Assembly: GCA_905234785.1 (NCBI GenBank)
Contig: CAJOIP010000011.1
Coordinates: 1 to 47,183 of the forward strand
Length of the DNA: 47,183 bases
Reading direction: 5' to 3'
DNA from: an uncultured Eggerthellaceae bacterium
GTDB taxonomy: Bacteria > Actinomycetota > Coriobacteriia > Coriobacteriales > Eggerthellaceae
Shown: positions 39,153 to 47,183 of the stretch, in pieces
Numbering within the stretch: position 1 is the stretch's first letter
How the letters are laid out: every line of letters starts with the position of its first letter
The notes under the pieces: model-generated
Told to the model about the DNA's origin: nothing
Database searches by the model: none
The model's input: the letters and a program-made list of their open reading frames with translations, nothing else
Translations under genes and position numbers: made by a program

Positions 39153-40238
39153 TTACGCCTGCGCGCCCGCCTTCAGGCGGTTCTTGTCTTCGTACATGAG
39201 GGCGTCGGCGCGGTTGTAGACGGCTTGGAATTCCTCGCCGTCGCCCCATTCCGACATGCCCACGGCGCATGTGCAGCCCGCCTTGTCGAACTCGCCGCGG
39301 ATCTTGCCGAGCGCCTTCTGCGCCTCGTCGAGCGAGCATGCGCGGAACAGCACGGCGAACTCGTCGCCTCCCAGCCGGTAAAGGTGGCAGTGCGCGGGCA
39401 GGCTGTCCAGGATGATCGCCGCGACCTCGTGGATGATGCGGTCGCCTTCGGCGTGCCCGCGCGTGTCGTTGGCGGCCTTCAGGTCGTTGATGTCGAACTC
39501 GGCCAGGGCGGTGATGCCCCCGGTCTTGCGCGACGAGAGGTCGGCGAAGAACTTCATGCGGTTGAACGCGCCCGTGAGGTTGTCGCGTTTGAAGTGCGCC
39601 ATGTGGATGTAGAGGTAGTAGAACGCGAGCATCAGCAAGATGGCCGAGATGAGGATGCCCCGCGTGCTCAGCACGATCTCCGAGATGACGGCGACGAGTA
39701 TCGTGCTCATCGCGACGATGAGCAGCACCCCTTCCTCGATGAACCCCTGCCGGCAGCGCTTCGCCGCGATGTAGAGCGCGATGACGAAGTAGATGCCGCT
39801 GGCGATGTGGGGGACGAAGCTGAGCGCCTCGCGGTGCAGCGTGTTCGACGCGTCGATCCAGAAGACGCTCGGGTTCACGGGGGCGGTCAGGATGATTGCC
39901 GTGTTCACGATGGCGGGCACGAGAAGGAGCGCGTGCTTGACCCGCGAGAGCCTGTCGCCGTGGCGGATGATCATGACCGCGGTGTACACCAGCCACACGC
40001 GCAGGATGAAGCCCGCCATGATGAAGTACGGGTGCAACGGGTCGGGCGTTGCCTGAACGGAGTACCAGTAGTCTACGTTGTCGGAAATGGCGAGCGGCGC
40101 CAGAAGGACGAGCGCGCCCACGATCTGCCGGTTGATTTCCCTGTCGTATGCGCGGTTGAACCACATGAACAGCGCAAGGTAGAGCAAAGTGACCAACACG
40201 ACGAAATCGACGGAGATTATCTGGCGAAAGAGTTCCAT
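39153..40238 (-). CDS. Membrane-bound diguanylate cyclase
   Basis: The 361-residue protein has seven hydrophobic helices (about 8-205) like the 7TM region found before Eggerthellaceae histidine kinases and GGDEF proteins, and a cytoplasmic GGDEF domain (about 210-355). The cyclase signature is intact at 290-294 (RLGGDEFAVLF), and the FKRDNLTGAFNRMKF start and FDINDLKAANDTRGH metal-binding loop are complete. It should make c-di-GMP in response to a signal sensed by the membrane part. The ATG at 40238 (MELFRQ) follows GGGGGG; a longer reading from 40274 lacks a ribosome site. No RxxD inhibitory site is evident five residues before the signature. Confidence 0.9.
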   Translation of the reverse strand: MELFRQIISVDFVVLVTLLYLALFMWFNRAYDREINRQIVGALVLLAPLAISDNVDYWYSVQATPDPLHPYFIMAGFILRVWLVYTAVMIIRHGDRLSRVKHALLLVPAIVNTAIILTAPVNPSVFWIDASNTLHREALSFVPHIASGIYFVIALYIAAKRCRQGFIEEGVLLIVAMSTILVAVISEIVLSTRGILISAILLMLAFYYLYIHMAHFKRDNLTGAFNRMKFFADLSSRKTGGITALAEFDINDLKAANDTRGHAEGDRIIHEVAAIILDSLPAHCHLYRLGGDEFAVLFRACSLDEAQKALGKIRGEFDKAGCTCAVGMSEWGDGEEFQAVYNRADALMYEDKNRLKAGAQA

Positions 40239-40538
40239 GTGCCCCCCAATGTTTCCAACAATGCTTCCAACCACGCGTTCGGGTCAGCTCACATAGTACC
40301 AGACAAGCTCGAGGCGCGCGCTTGCCCGGGCCGCGACCCGCGCTGGTCGGCGTGCCGCCCAGGTCGTGGGACCCGAGGTTAACGCAGCCCTTTTCTCGTC
40401 CTTTCATGGCATGCATTTCGGACAAAAAACGGGCAACCTGTTCGGAATTTCAACGCGAGCGCCGATGGCAAGCGCGATACTTGCTATGCTTCGTCACGAT
40501 GAACCAATCTTCCGCCAAGCAGGGCTTGCGGCGGGAAA
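40239..40538. other. Gap between the trp operon end and the diguanylate cyclase
   Basis: No gene is supported. After the trpA stop the minus strand can form CCGC-AAGC / GCTT-GCGG with one bulge (about 40514-40536), and a run of six T (40426-40431 on the opposite strand) lies 80 bases further. Either could help end trp transcription. The remainder holds the promoter region of the cyclase gene, where I see no clear boxes. Confidence 0.4.
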
Positions 40539-41327
40539 CTATAGGGCGTGCACGGCTTCGGCCAATTTGCGGGCTTGCCTGGCGACGGGGTCAGCAGCCT
40601 CGGCCCCGTGTTCGGCCACGAGCTTCACGAGCGCGCTTCCCACGATGGCGCCGTCTGACTTCGCGGCCATGGCGGCGGCTTGCTCGGGGCTCGAAATGCC
40701 GAAGCCGACGGCGACCGGCACGTCGGTGACCGAGCGCACGCGGGCGACGAGCGCGTCGATGTCGGTCGTGATGGCGTCGCGCGTTCCCGTGACGCCCAGC
40801 GAGCTCACGCAGTACACGAACCCTTGGGCCTCGGCGGCGATCATCGCCACGCGCTCGTCGCTCGTGGGCGCTATGAGGCTGATGTAGGCGATGCCGTGGG
40901 CTGCGCAGGCGGGCGCGAACTCGTCCTTCTCCTCGTAGGGCGTGTCGGGAAGTATCAGCCCGTCGATGCCCGCGTCTTCGGCACGCTCGCAGAACCGCTC
41001 GATTCCGTAGTGGTACACGATGTTGCCGTATGTCATGAACACGAGCGGAATGCGCACTTGCGCGCGGATCTCGGCGACCATTTCCAGGATGGCGTCGGTT
41101 GTCACGCCTCCTGAAAGCGCGCGCAGGTTCGCTCCCTGGATAACCGGCCCCTCGGCGGTCGGGTCGGAAAACGGGATGCCGAGCTCGATGATGTCGGCGC
41201 CTGCGTCCTGTAAGGCGAACACGAGCGCCTTAGTGGCTTCGAGATCGGGGTCGCCACACGTGATGAACGGGATGAACGCCTTCCCGTTGCCGCTTTCGAA
41301 CGCGGCGCGGATGCTCTCGTTACTCAT
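40539..41327 (-). CDS. trpA: Tryptophan synthase alpha chain
   Basis: The 262-residue TIM-barrel subunit cleaves indole-3-glycerol phosphate to indole and glyceraldehyde 3-phosphate and channels indole to TrpB. Catalytic Glu49 is in ELGIPFSDP. The second catalytic acid, Asp60 in the enterobacterial enzyme (LADGP), is Glu59 here (TAEGP), a conservative change seen in some gut bacteria. Phosphate-binding loops [10 protein letters not shown] and GAIVGSALV are present. The start overlaps the end of trpB by eight bases, so translation is coupled. It is the last gene of the trpEGDCFBA operon. Confidence 0.97.
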   Translation of the reverse strand: MSNESIRAAFESGNGKAFIPFITCGDPDLEATKALVFALQDAGADIIELGIPFSDPTAEGPVIQGANLRALSGGVTTDAILEMVAEIRAQVRIPLVFMTYGNIVYHYGIERFCERAEDAGIDGLILPDTPYEEKDEFAPACAAHGIAYISLIAPTSDERVAMIAAEAQGFVYCVSSLGVTGTRDAITTDIDALVARVRSVTDVPVAVGFGISSPEQAAAMAAKSDGAIVGSALVKLVAEHGAEAADPVARQARKLAEAVHAL

Positions 41328-42510
41328 CGATGTCCTCTCCTCTGTAACGCGCCATGGCGGCGCAATCCTTGTCGCCGCGCCCGGAAAGCGTCACGACGAC
41401 GATCTGGTCGCTCGGCAGGGTCGGAGCGATCTTCATGACATGCGCCAAGGCGTGCGCGCTCTCGATGGCCGGGATGATGCCCTCGGTGCGGCTGAGGTAC
41501 TCGAATGCGTCGACCGCCTCGTCGTCGGTGATGGCGACGTACTGCGCGCGCCCCGTGTCGTGCAGCCATGCGTGCTCGGGCCCGATGCCCGGGTAATCGA
41601 GCCCCGCGCTGATCGAGTACACGGGCGCGATCTGGCCGTATTCGTCTTGGCAGAAGTAGCTCTTCATGCCGTGGAAGATGCCCAGGCTGCCCGTGTTGAG
41701 CGTGGCTGCCGTCTCCCACGTGTCGATGCCGCGTCCGGCGGCTTCGCATCCTATGAGGCGCACGTCGGCGTCGTCGATGAAGTGGTAGAAACTGCCGATG
41801 GCGTTAGACCCGCCGCCCACGCACGCCACCACGTAGTCGGGCAGGCGCCCTTCCGCAGCCAGGCACTGCTCGCGGATTTCCTCGCTGATGAAGGCCTGGA
41901 AGTCGCGCACGATGGTGGGGAAGGGATGCGGCCCCATGCAGCTGCCGAGCAGGTAATGCGTGTCGGATATGCGCTTGGTCCATTCGCGCATGCATTCGCT
42001 CACCGCGTCTTTCAGCGTGCCGGTGCCCGAGTCGACGCCGTGCACTTCGGTGCCCATCAGGCGCATGCGGTAGACGTTGAGCGCCTGGCGCTCCATGTCC
42101 TCCACGCCCATGTACACGTGGCATTCCATGCCCAGAAGCGCCGCCACGGTGGCGGTGGCCACGCCGTGCTGACCTGCGCCCGTCTCGGCGATGAGTCGCG
42201 TCTTGCCCATGCGCTTGGCCAGGAGCGCCTGTCCCAGCGCGTTGTTTATCTTGTGCGCGCCCGTGTGGTTCAGATCCTCGCGCTTCAGGTAGATCTTCGC
42301 TCCGCCGAGGCCTGCCGTCATGCGCTCGGCGAAGTACAGCAGGCTCGGGCGGTTGGCGTAGTCGTTCAGGTACGACCGCAACTCGGCTTTGAAGTCGGGG
42401 TCGTCCTTGTAGCGGTCGTACGCCTCTTCCAGTTCTATGACGGCGTTCATCAGCGTTTCGGGGATGTATTGCCCCCCGTGGTCCCCGAAGCGTCCTCTTG
42501 GGTTGGTCAC
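41320..42510 (-). CDS. trpB: Tryptophan synthase beta chain
   Basis: The 396-residue PLP enzyme condenses indole with serine to tryptophan. The PLP lysine is Lys87 in [11 protein letters not shown] and the catalytic Glu109 is in [11 protein letters not shown]. The phosphate-cradle GGGSNAIG is also intact. Length fits the TrpB1 family (about 390-405), and the context next to trpA supports TrpB1 rather than TrpB2. It begins 105 bases after the trpF stop, and that gap holds a 23-bp perfect dyad. It ends overlapping trpA by eight bases. GGAGCAGAACGTG precedes the ATG. Confidence 0.97.
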   Translation of the reverse strand: MTNPRGRFGDHGGQYIPETLMNAVIELEEAYDRYKDDPDFKAELRSYLNDYANRPSLLYFAERMTAGLGGAKIYLKREDLNHTGAHKINNALGQALLAKRMGKTRLIAETGAGQHGVATATVAALLGMECHVYMGVEDMERQALNVYRMRLMGTEVHGVDSGTGTLKDAVSECMREWTKRISDTHYLLGSCMGPHPFPTIVRDFQAFISEEIREQCLAAEGRLPDYVVACVGGGSNAIGSFYHFIDDADVRLIGCEAAGRGIDTWETAATLNTGSLGIFHGMKSYFCQDEYGQIAPVYSISAGLDYPGIGPEHAWLHDTGRAQYVAITDDEAVDAFEYLSRTEGIIPAIESAHALAHVMKIAPTLPSDQIVVVTLSGRGDKDCAAMARYRGEDIDE

Positions 42511-42534
42511 GTTCTGCTCCTTTTCGTCCTGTCC

Positions 42535-42642
42535 GCTCGGGAGCCTCGGACTCCCGTGTTCGCTTGTCCTCGCCTTATTGATGTGAAAGGCGAAGTTGGC
42601 GGCTTGCGGAATCGCTCATACGGGAGTCCGAGGCTCCCGAGC
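42535..42642. terminator. 23-bp perfect dyad between trpF and trpB
   Basis: Arms 42535-42557 and 42620-42642 are perfect complements around a 62-base loop. The right arm overlaps the last codons of trpF (stop at 42616). It could attenuate or process the mRNA between the proximal trpEGDCF and distal trpBA parts. Confidence 0.6.
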
Positions 42643-43230
42643 TGCCTTTACGGCTGCTGCTATCTTTCCTGCATCCTTTTCCCCGTTGGTTTCAACGCCG
42701 CTGCTCATGTCGACGGCGTAGGGGTTCAGCCGGCGCACGGCCTCGGTCACGTTTCCAGGCCCCAGGCCGCCTGCCAGGATGAAGGGCCGCGCGATGCCCT
42801 CGATGCGCGACCAGTCGAACGTCTCGCCGGTGCCCTGGCCGTTGTCCAGAAGCACCAGGTCGGCTGCCGATGCGTTCGCGCGCTCGATGTCGGCAGGGCC
42901 GCGAACCGTGAACGCCTTGACGACGCCGGTCTCGGGAAGGCGCGCTCGCACGGCGGCGATGTAGTCGTCGTCCTCGTCGCCGTGCAGCTGCACCGCTTCG
43001 ACGGTGCCCGCCTCCACGAACCGCGCCACGAACTCGATCGGCGCGTTCACGAACACTCCCACGGGCGTCACGGCGTCGGCCAGCCGCGAGGAGATTCCGG
43101 CCGCCCGCAGCTCGTCCACCGAGCGCCGGAAGCCAGGGGAGAGGATCATGCCCGCGTAATCCGCTTCGGCGGCGCTCACGGCATCGGCGTCTTCCGGGCG
43201 CATGAGCCCGCACACCTTCACGAGCGTCAT
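42616..43230 (-). CDS. trpF: Phosphoribosylanthranilate isomerase
   Basis: The 204-residue TIM-barrel enzyme converts phosphoribosylanthranilate to the carboxyphenylamino-deoxyribulose phosphate. The catalytic Cys is in VKVCGLMRPED (Cys7) and the catalytic Asp in LVLLDNGQGTG; the phosphate loop FILAGGLGPGNV and the closing SSGVETNGEKD are present. The ATG at 43230 overlaps the trpC stop by four bases (ATGA), showing tight coupling. The C-terminal REPRTPV is encoded by the right arm of the long dyad 42535-42642, so the natural end may have been altered by that insertion. Confidence 0.96.
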   Translation of the reverse strand: MTLVKVCGLMRPEDADAVSAAEADYAGMILSPGFRRSVDELRAAGISSRLADAVTPVGVFVNAPIEFVARFVEAGTVEAVQLHGDEDDDYIAAVRARLPETGVVKAFTVRGPADIERANASAADLVLLDNGQGTGETFDWSRIEGIARPFILAGGLGPGNVTEAVRRLNPYAVDMSSGVETNGEKDAGKIAAAVKAAREPRTPV

Positions 43231-44012
43231 CTCACGCCCCCGCGCAGCTCGTCGAGCATTGCCCGCTTGTCAGCGGCGCGCATGAGCGTCTCGCCGACGA
43301 GCACGGCGTCCACGCCATGCTCGGCCAGAAGCGCGATGTCGTCGGCGGTTTTCACGCCCGATTCGGTTACGAACAGCACGTCCGGCGGCACCATGCCCCG
43401 CAGGCGGATGGAGTTGCCGAAGTCGATGGTGAAGTCGGCCAGGTTGCGGTTGTTCACGCCGATGATGCGCGCTCCGGCGGCCACGGCCGTCTGCACCTCG
43501 GTATCGGAATGTGCCTCCACGAGCGCGTCGAGCCCCGTCTCCGCGCACACGGCCAGGTAACGGGCGAGCGTGCTGGCGTCGAGCAACGAGCAGATGAGCA
43601 GCACTGCCGCCGCCCCGAGCGCCCGTGCCTGGTAGATCATGTACTCATCCACCGTGAAGTCCTTGCGCAGGGCCGGGATGCTGACGGCTGCCGCCACATC
43701 GCGCAGGTGCTCGTCGCTGCCCAAAAAGCGCGTCGGCTCGGTCAGCACCGAGATGGCCGCCGCGCCCGCCGCCTCGTAATCCCGCGCGATGGCGACAGGG
43801 TCGAAGCCGGGCGCGATCAGCCCCTTGCTGGGCGATGCCTTCTTGCACTCGCAGATGAATGCCATGCCGGGGCGTGCTAACGCGTCGTAGAACGAGGGCG
43901 CAGCCTGCGCCTCGGCTGCGAGCCGCCGCATCTCCGCCGGCCCCACGCGCTGCGCATCCGCCGCCACGCGCTTCCGCGCCGCTGCGGCCAGCTCTTCCAA
44001 TATAGACGCCAC
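43227..44012 (-). CDS. trpC: Indole-3-glycerol phosphate synthase
   Basis: The 261-residue TIM-barrel enzyme closes the indole ring with loss of CO2 and water. Family signatures are present: FICECKKASPSKG with the catalytic Glu and Lys pair, AISVLTEPTRFLG, ALRKDFTVDEYMIYQA with the second catalytic Lys, and GVNNRNLADF and VTESGVKT for phosphate binding. It is separate from trpF, as in most Gram-positives and Actinobacteria, and not fused as in enterobacteria. It starts nine bases after trpD and overlaps trpF by four bases. Confidence 0.97.
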   Translation of the reverse strand: MASILEELAAAARKRVAADAQRVGPAEMRRLAAEAQAAPSFYDALARPGMAFICECKKASPSKGLIAPGFDPVAIARDYEAAGAAAISVLTEPTRFLGSDEHLRDVAAAVSIPALRKDFTVDEYMIYQARALGAAAVLLICSLLDASTLARYLAVCAETGLDALVEAHSDTEVQTAVAAGARIIGVNNRNLADFTIDFGNSIRLRGMVPPDVLFVTESGVKTADDIALLAEHGVDAVLVGETLMRAADKRAMLDELRGGVR

Positions 44013-44021
44013 CGTCGCCTC

Positions 44022-45044
44022 CTACTCGTTGCTCGCGGCGACGTAAGCACGCATGATGCGCTCGGCCTCGCCGGAGTCGATGGCCTCGGCCGCCTTCGCG
44101 ACGCCTTCGGCGATGCTCTCGGCCGCACCTGCCACGAACAGCGCCGCGCCCGCGTTCAGAAGCACGATGTCGCGTTTTGGCCCGCGCTCGGCGCCGGAGA
44201 GGATGTCGCGCGTGATCTGCGCGTTCTCTTCGGCGGTGCCACCAGTCACGTCGGCCTTCTCGCAGCGTGCGACGCCGAAGTCCTCCGGCGCGATGACGCC
44301 CGTGCGGTAGTAGCCGTCGCGCAGCTCGCAGATGGTCGTCGGCGCCGAGCAGGATATCTCGTCCATGCGGTCCTGGCCGTACACCACGAGCGCGCGCTTC
44401 ACGCCCAGGTTCGCCAGCACTTTCGCCACCGGTTCGACCAGGTACTCGTCGTAGACGCCCAGCAGGAAGTATTCGGGCGAGGCGGGGTTGGTCAGCGGCC
44501 CCAAGATGTTGAACACGGTGCGGAAGCCCAATTCCTTGCGGATGGGGCCGACGTAGCGCATGGCGGGGTGGTACTTCTGCGCGAAGAAGAAGCACACGCC
44601 CACCTCGTCGAGAAGCTTGCGTGCGGTGTCCGGGTCCTGCTCGATGTTCGCGCCGAGCGCTTCCTGGCAATCTGCGGTGCCGCTCTTGGAAGATGCCGCG
44701 CGGTTGCCGTGCTTGGCCACCTTCACGCCTGCCGCCGCGATGACGAACGCCGCCGTGGTCGAGATGTTGAACGTGTTGGAGCGGTCGCCGCCCGTGCCCA
44801 CTATTTCGAGCACCTCCATGCCGGGATGTTCCACCTGCACGGCCAGCTCGCGCATCGCCGCCGCGCAGCCGGATATCTCGTCGATGGTCTCGGCCTTGGT
44901 CGACTTGGTGGAAAGCGCCGCCAGAAACGCCGCGTTCTGCGTGGGCGTCGTCTCGCCGCCCATGATCTCGCGCATGACGGCGTGCGCCTCCTCGTAGGTC
45001 AGGTCGTCTTTCATCACGATTTTCTCGATGGCTTCCTTTATCAT
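44022..45044 (-). CDS. trpD: Anthranilate phosphoribosyltransferase
   Basis: The 340-residue cytoplasmic enzyme joins anthranilate to PRPP. It has the N-terminal helical domain ([25 protein letters not shown] in pieces) and the PRPP/Mg loops [14 protein letters not shown] and [21 protein letters not shown]. Later it has the [26 protein letters not shown] pattern, again in family order. It is not fused to trpG. It starts nine bases after the trpG stop and ends nine bases before trpC. GGAAGAG precedes the ATG. Confidence 0.97.
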   Translation of the reverse strand: MIKEAIEKIVMKDDLTYEEAHAVMREIMGGETTPTQNAAFLAALSTKSTKAETIDEISGCAAAMRELAVQVEHPGMEVLEIVGTGGDRSNTFNISTTAAFVIAAAGVKVAKHGNRAASSKSGTADCQEALGANIEQDPDTARKLLDEVGVCFFFAQKYHPAMRYVGPIRKELGFRTVFNILGPLTNPASPEYFLLGVYDEYLVEPVAKVLANLGVKRALVVYGQDRMDEISCSAPTTICELRDGYYRTGVIAPEDFGVARCEKADVTGGTAEENAQITRDILSGAERGPKRDIVLLNAGAALFVAGAAESIAEGVAKAAEAIDSGEAERIMRAYVAASNE

Positions 45045-45053
45045 CTCTTCCTC

Positions 45054-45620
45054 CTAAATCTCCAAGAAGCTCTTCAACATCTGCTTGCCGTCGGGGGTCA
45101 TGATGGACTCGGGGTGGAACTGCACGCCGAAGGTGGGGTGGTCGGCGTGCTGCACGGCCATGACCTCGCCATCGGCGGCGCGTGCCACTACCTTCAGGCA
45201 TGCCGGCAGCGTGGTCTCGTCGACGGCGAGCGAATGATAACGTGCCACATCGGCTTCGGCCGGCAGCCCCGCGAAGACCGGGCACGACGTGTCGAGCGAC
45301 ACGCGCGACTGCTTGCCGTGCATGAGTTCGCGCGCGTGCACGATGCGCGCCCGATAAGCCTCGCAGATGGCCTGGTGCCCCAGGCACACGCCCAATATGG
45401 GCACGTCGCCGGATAGCTCGCGGATAACCTCGATGCAGTTGCCGGCGTCGGCGGGGTAGCCCGGCCCCGGGCTGATGACGATGCGCTCCGGCGCCAGATC
45501 GCGCGCGCTCGCGGCGTCGATCGCGTCGTTGCGCACCACGCGGATATCGGGCGAAAGCTCGCCCAGATATTGGTACAGGTTGTACGAGAAACTGTCGTAG
45601 TTGTCGATGAGCAGGATCAT
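45054..45620 (-). CDS. trpG: Anthranilate synthase component II (glutamine amidotransferase)
   Basis: The 188-residue class I amidotransferase releases ammonia from glutamine for TrpE. The catalytic triad is Cys79 in GVCLGHQA, His169 and Glu171 in FHPESI, and the PGPG loop near 51-54 is present. The ATG at 45620 (MILLIDNYDSFSYN) overlaps the trpE TGA by four bases; the longer reading from 45680 lies inside trpE and was rejected. It may also serve para-aminobenzoate synthesis, as is common when only one such subunit exists, but that is not testable here. Confidence 0.97.
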   Translation of the reverse strand: MILLIDNYDSFSYNLYQYLGELSPDIRVVRNDAIDAASARDLAPERIVISPGPGYPADAGNCIEVIRELSGDVPILGVCLGHQAICEAYRARIVHARELMHGKQSRVSLDTSCPVFAGLPAEADVARYHSLAVDETTLPACLKVVARAADGEVMAVQHADHPTFGVQFHPESIMTPDGKQMLKSFLEI

Positions 45621-47080
45621 TCCAGGCCCCCTTCTGCGAGGTCCAGCGCGTCGAGGACCGCCTGGGCCTTGTTGATGCACTCGCGGTTCTCGTTCTCGGG
45701 CACGCTGTCAGCCACGATGCCGGCACCCGAGCGCACGAACACGCGCCCGTTGCGCTTGAACGCTAGGCGGATGGCGATGCAGGTGTCCATGTTGCCCGCC
45801 AGGTCGATGTAGCCGATGGCCCCGCCGTATATCCCGCGCTTGCAGTCCTCCAGGTCGTTGATGATCTGCGCCGCGCGAATCTTGGGCGCGCCGGAAAGCG
45901 TGCCGGCCGGCAGCACCGACGCCAATGCGTCGAGCGCATCGCGGTCTTCGCGGATGCGCCCGCGGACGGTCGAACCGATGTGCATGACGTGGCTGAACTT
46001 CAGGACCTCGTGGTAGCTCTCCAATCCCACGCTGCCGAACTCGCTGATGCGGCCCAGGTCGTTGCGGCCCAAATCGACCAGCATGTTGTGTTCGGCGAGT
46101 TCCTTCTCGTCGGCGAGCAATCCCGCCTCCAGCGTCGCGTCCTCTTCGGGCGTGGCGCCGCGCGGGCGCGTTCCGGCCAACGGGAACGTGTGCAGCACGC
46201 CGTCTTTCAGCTGCACGAGCGTTTCGGGACTCGCGCCGGCGAGCTCGATGTCGGCCGAGCTGAAATAGAACATGTAGGGCGAGGGGTTCGTCGCGCGCAG
46301 CACGCGGTACGTGTCGAGCAGGCTGCCCTCGAAGTCGGCGTCGAGGCGGTTGCTCAGCACCACTTGGAATATGTCGCCTTCGCGGATGCGTTCCTGCGCG
46401 CGGCGCACGATGCTGCAGTACCCGTCGTCGTCGAACAGCCGGCGGAACTCGCTTGTGCGCTTGCCGAACGTGCTCACGACCGGCATGCCCGTGCGGATGA
46501 GCTCGGAGAGCTTGCGAAGCGCCCTGTCCGCCGCGGCGTACGACGCCTCCAAGTCGTCCGTGTCCACGTTGTCGATCAGCACGATTTTCTGGCGGTAGTT
46601 GTCGAAGGCGATGACCTGCTCGAACAACATGAGGTCCACGTCGTTGAAGCCCTCGTCGTCGTGCGCGTCGAGGATGAGCGTGGGCTCGGCGTACTTGAGG
46701 AAGTCGTAGGAGAAGTAGCCCACGAGCCCGCCCGCGAATGGCGGCAGCTCGGGAAGGCGCGGTGCGCGGAAGCGGGCCAGCACCTCGCGGATCGACTGGA
46801 TGGGGTCGGCTGTCGGCGTATCGACGCCGTCGATCTTCAGCACGCCGTCGCGCACGGTCACTTCCACGCTCGGGTCGTAGCCCAAGAAGGTGTAGCGCCC
46901 CCAGCTCTGTTGCGGTTCGGCCGATTCCAGCATGTAGCAGTGGTCGGAAACGCCTTGCAGGATGCGCATCACCTCGATGGGCGTGCGCACGTCCGAATAT
47001 ATCTCGGTGTACACCGGTACGCGCCGGTAGTCGCCCGACGATGCAAGCTCGCGCACTTCGTCCAAACTAGGTTTCAGCAT
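45617..47080 (-). CDS. trpE: Anthranilate synthase component I
   Basis: The 487-residue chorismate-binding enzyme makes anthranilate with TrpG. The tryptophan feedback site is visible as MLES (50-53; LLES in most homologues) and the following SWGRYTFLGYDP. The active-site part is intact: SPSPYMFYF-like PSPYMFYFSS, ASPETLVQL, FPLAGTRPRG, LVDLGRNDLGRI, TLSGAPKIRA and GGAIGYIDLAGNMD. AGGAGGGCAC precedes the ATG. It is the first gene of the operon. No tryptophan-rich leader peptide is visible in the 100 bases upstream that the window contains. Confidence 0.97.
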   Translation of the reverse strand: MLKPSLDEVRELASSGDYRRVPVYTEIYSDVRTPIEVMRILQGVSDHCYMLESAEPQQSWGRYTFLGYDPSVEVTVRDGVLKIDGVDTPTADPIQSIREVLARFRAPRLPELPPFAGGLVGYFSYDFLKYAEPTLILDAHDDEGFNDVDLMLFEQVIAFDNYRQKIVLIDNVDTDDLEASYAAADRALRKLSELIRTGMPVVSTFGKRTSEFRRLFDDDGYCSIVRRAQERIREGDIFQVVLSNRLDADFEGSLLDTYRVLRATNPSPYMFYFSSADIELAGASPETLVQLKDGVLHTFPLAGTRPRGATPEEDATLEAGLLADEKELAEHNMLVDLGRNDLGRISEFGSVGLESYHEVLKFSHVMHIGSTVRGRIREDRDALDALASVLPAGTLSGAPKIRAAQIINDLEDCKRGIYGGAIGYIDLAGNMDTCIAIRLAFKRNGRVFVRSGAGIVADSVPENENRECINKAQAVLDALDLAEGGLE

Positions 47081-47183
47081 GTGCCCTCCTATCTTTAAGT
47101 CGTTGCATTTCTAAGCCTTTTATCGAATGCTTATGGATGCAATGCAGATTCTGGCGGGCAGGGTTGCCGACATGTCATGTGAG
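47081..47183 (-). promoter_or_regulatory. Partial leader upstream of trpE
   Basis: The last 103 bases hold the trpE ribosome site (TAGGAGGGCAC) and an imperfect dyad with TTGCAT/ATGCAA ends (about 47104-47145). No T-box, trp leader peptide or clear promoter boxes can be recognised in this short piece. Confidence 0.35.

Noticed and set aside
41020..43560. 846-codon + strand open frame opposite trpA, trpB, trpF and trpC
   Set aside because: It spans four certain genes on the other strand and has no domain of its own.
43645..45726. 693-codon minus-strand frame overlapping trpC, trpD and trpG
   Set aside because: It is an out-of-frame Arg-rich reading of the trp genes with no coding signature.
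47081..47183. Trp leader peptide or T-box upstream of trpE
   Set aside because: No short frame with Trp codons and no T-box sequence is visible in the 103 bases available; the region is cut by the window end.

Overview
The window is high-GC bacterial chromosome. Gene content points to Coriobacteriia, most likely a gut Eggerthellaceae: solute-binding lipoproteins with Ser/Ala-rich linkers, an EF-G-like GTPase paralogue, several GGDEF proteins, and a CcdA plus TlpA-like thioredoxin pair. The taxonomic call is inference from gene style and composition; there is no rRNA in the window.

Layout. Positions 1-2737 are the right end of an integrative element: a truncated tyrosine recombinase, a small hypothetical gene, a full-length tyrosine recombinase, and a duplicated 3' part of a tRNA-Ala(GGC) gene that marks the attachment site. 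Positions 2740-6000 are a decayed border zone. It holds a winged-helix-like remnant, a possible HsdM start, a frameshifted CPBP-like N-terminus and a broken surface protein with an InlB-type B-repeat, around one intact CmpB-like membrane protein. Positions 6010-9360 carry a glutaredoxin-like protein, two hypothetical proteins, a CDF metal transporter and an Mrp/Nbp35-type Fe-S carrier ATPase.

Positions 9640-21750 are mostly + strand metabolic genes: MTA/SAH deaminase-type amidohydrolase, aminopeptidase C, EF-G-like GTPase, CcdA with TlpA-like thioredoxin, LUD-domain protein, 4-alpha-glucanotransferase with a collapsed amylase-like front half, a repeat-rich lipoprotein, an Ldh2-type dehydrogenase and a TSCPD protein. 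Positions 21850-24770 form a metal module (DtxR-type regulator, DUF6110 protein, P1B-type ATPase). Positions 24790-33210 hold two c-di-GMP proteins, an ABC importer whose permease and ATPase are fused in one chain, a PNPOx-fold protein, a choloylglycine (bile salt) hydrolase and a lone PAS-like protein. Positions 33380-40240 hold a ThrE exporter, a protein with an endonuclease-like tail, a CPA1 antiporter, a flavodoxin behind a two-operator promoter, and a membrane diguanylate cyclase. Positions 40540-47080 are a complete trpEGDCFBA operon on the minus strand.

The trp operon is tightly coupled by start/stop overlaps. CcdA/TlpA and glutaredoxin suggest active envelope thiol chemistry. Three proteins that make or break c-di-GMP within 16 kb suggest sensory second-messenger signalling. 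The most unusual signals are non-coding: very long perfect or near-perfect dyads at gene ends, promoters placed so that transcripts start on the start codon, an SD-hiding hairpin before the fused ABC gene, a repeated TGACA...TTTTTAGGG motif in a 530-bp gap, and two identical-spacing operators at the flavodoxin promoter. I found no CRISPR array and no rRNA.
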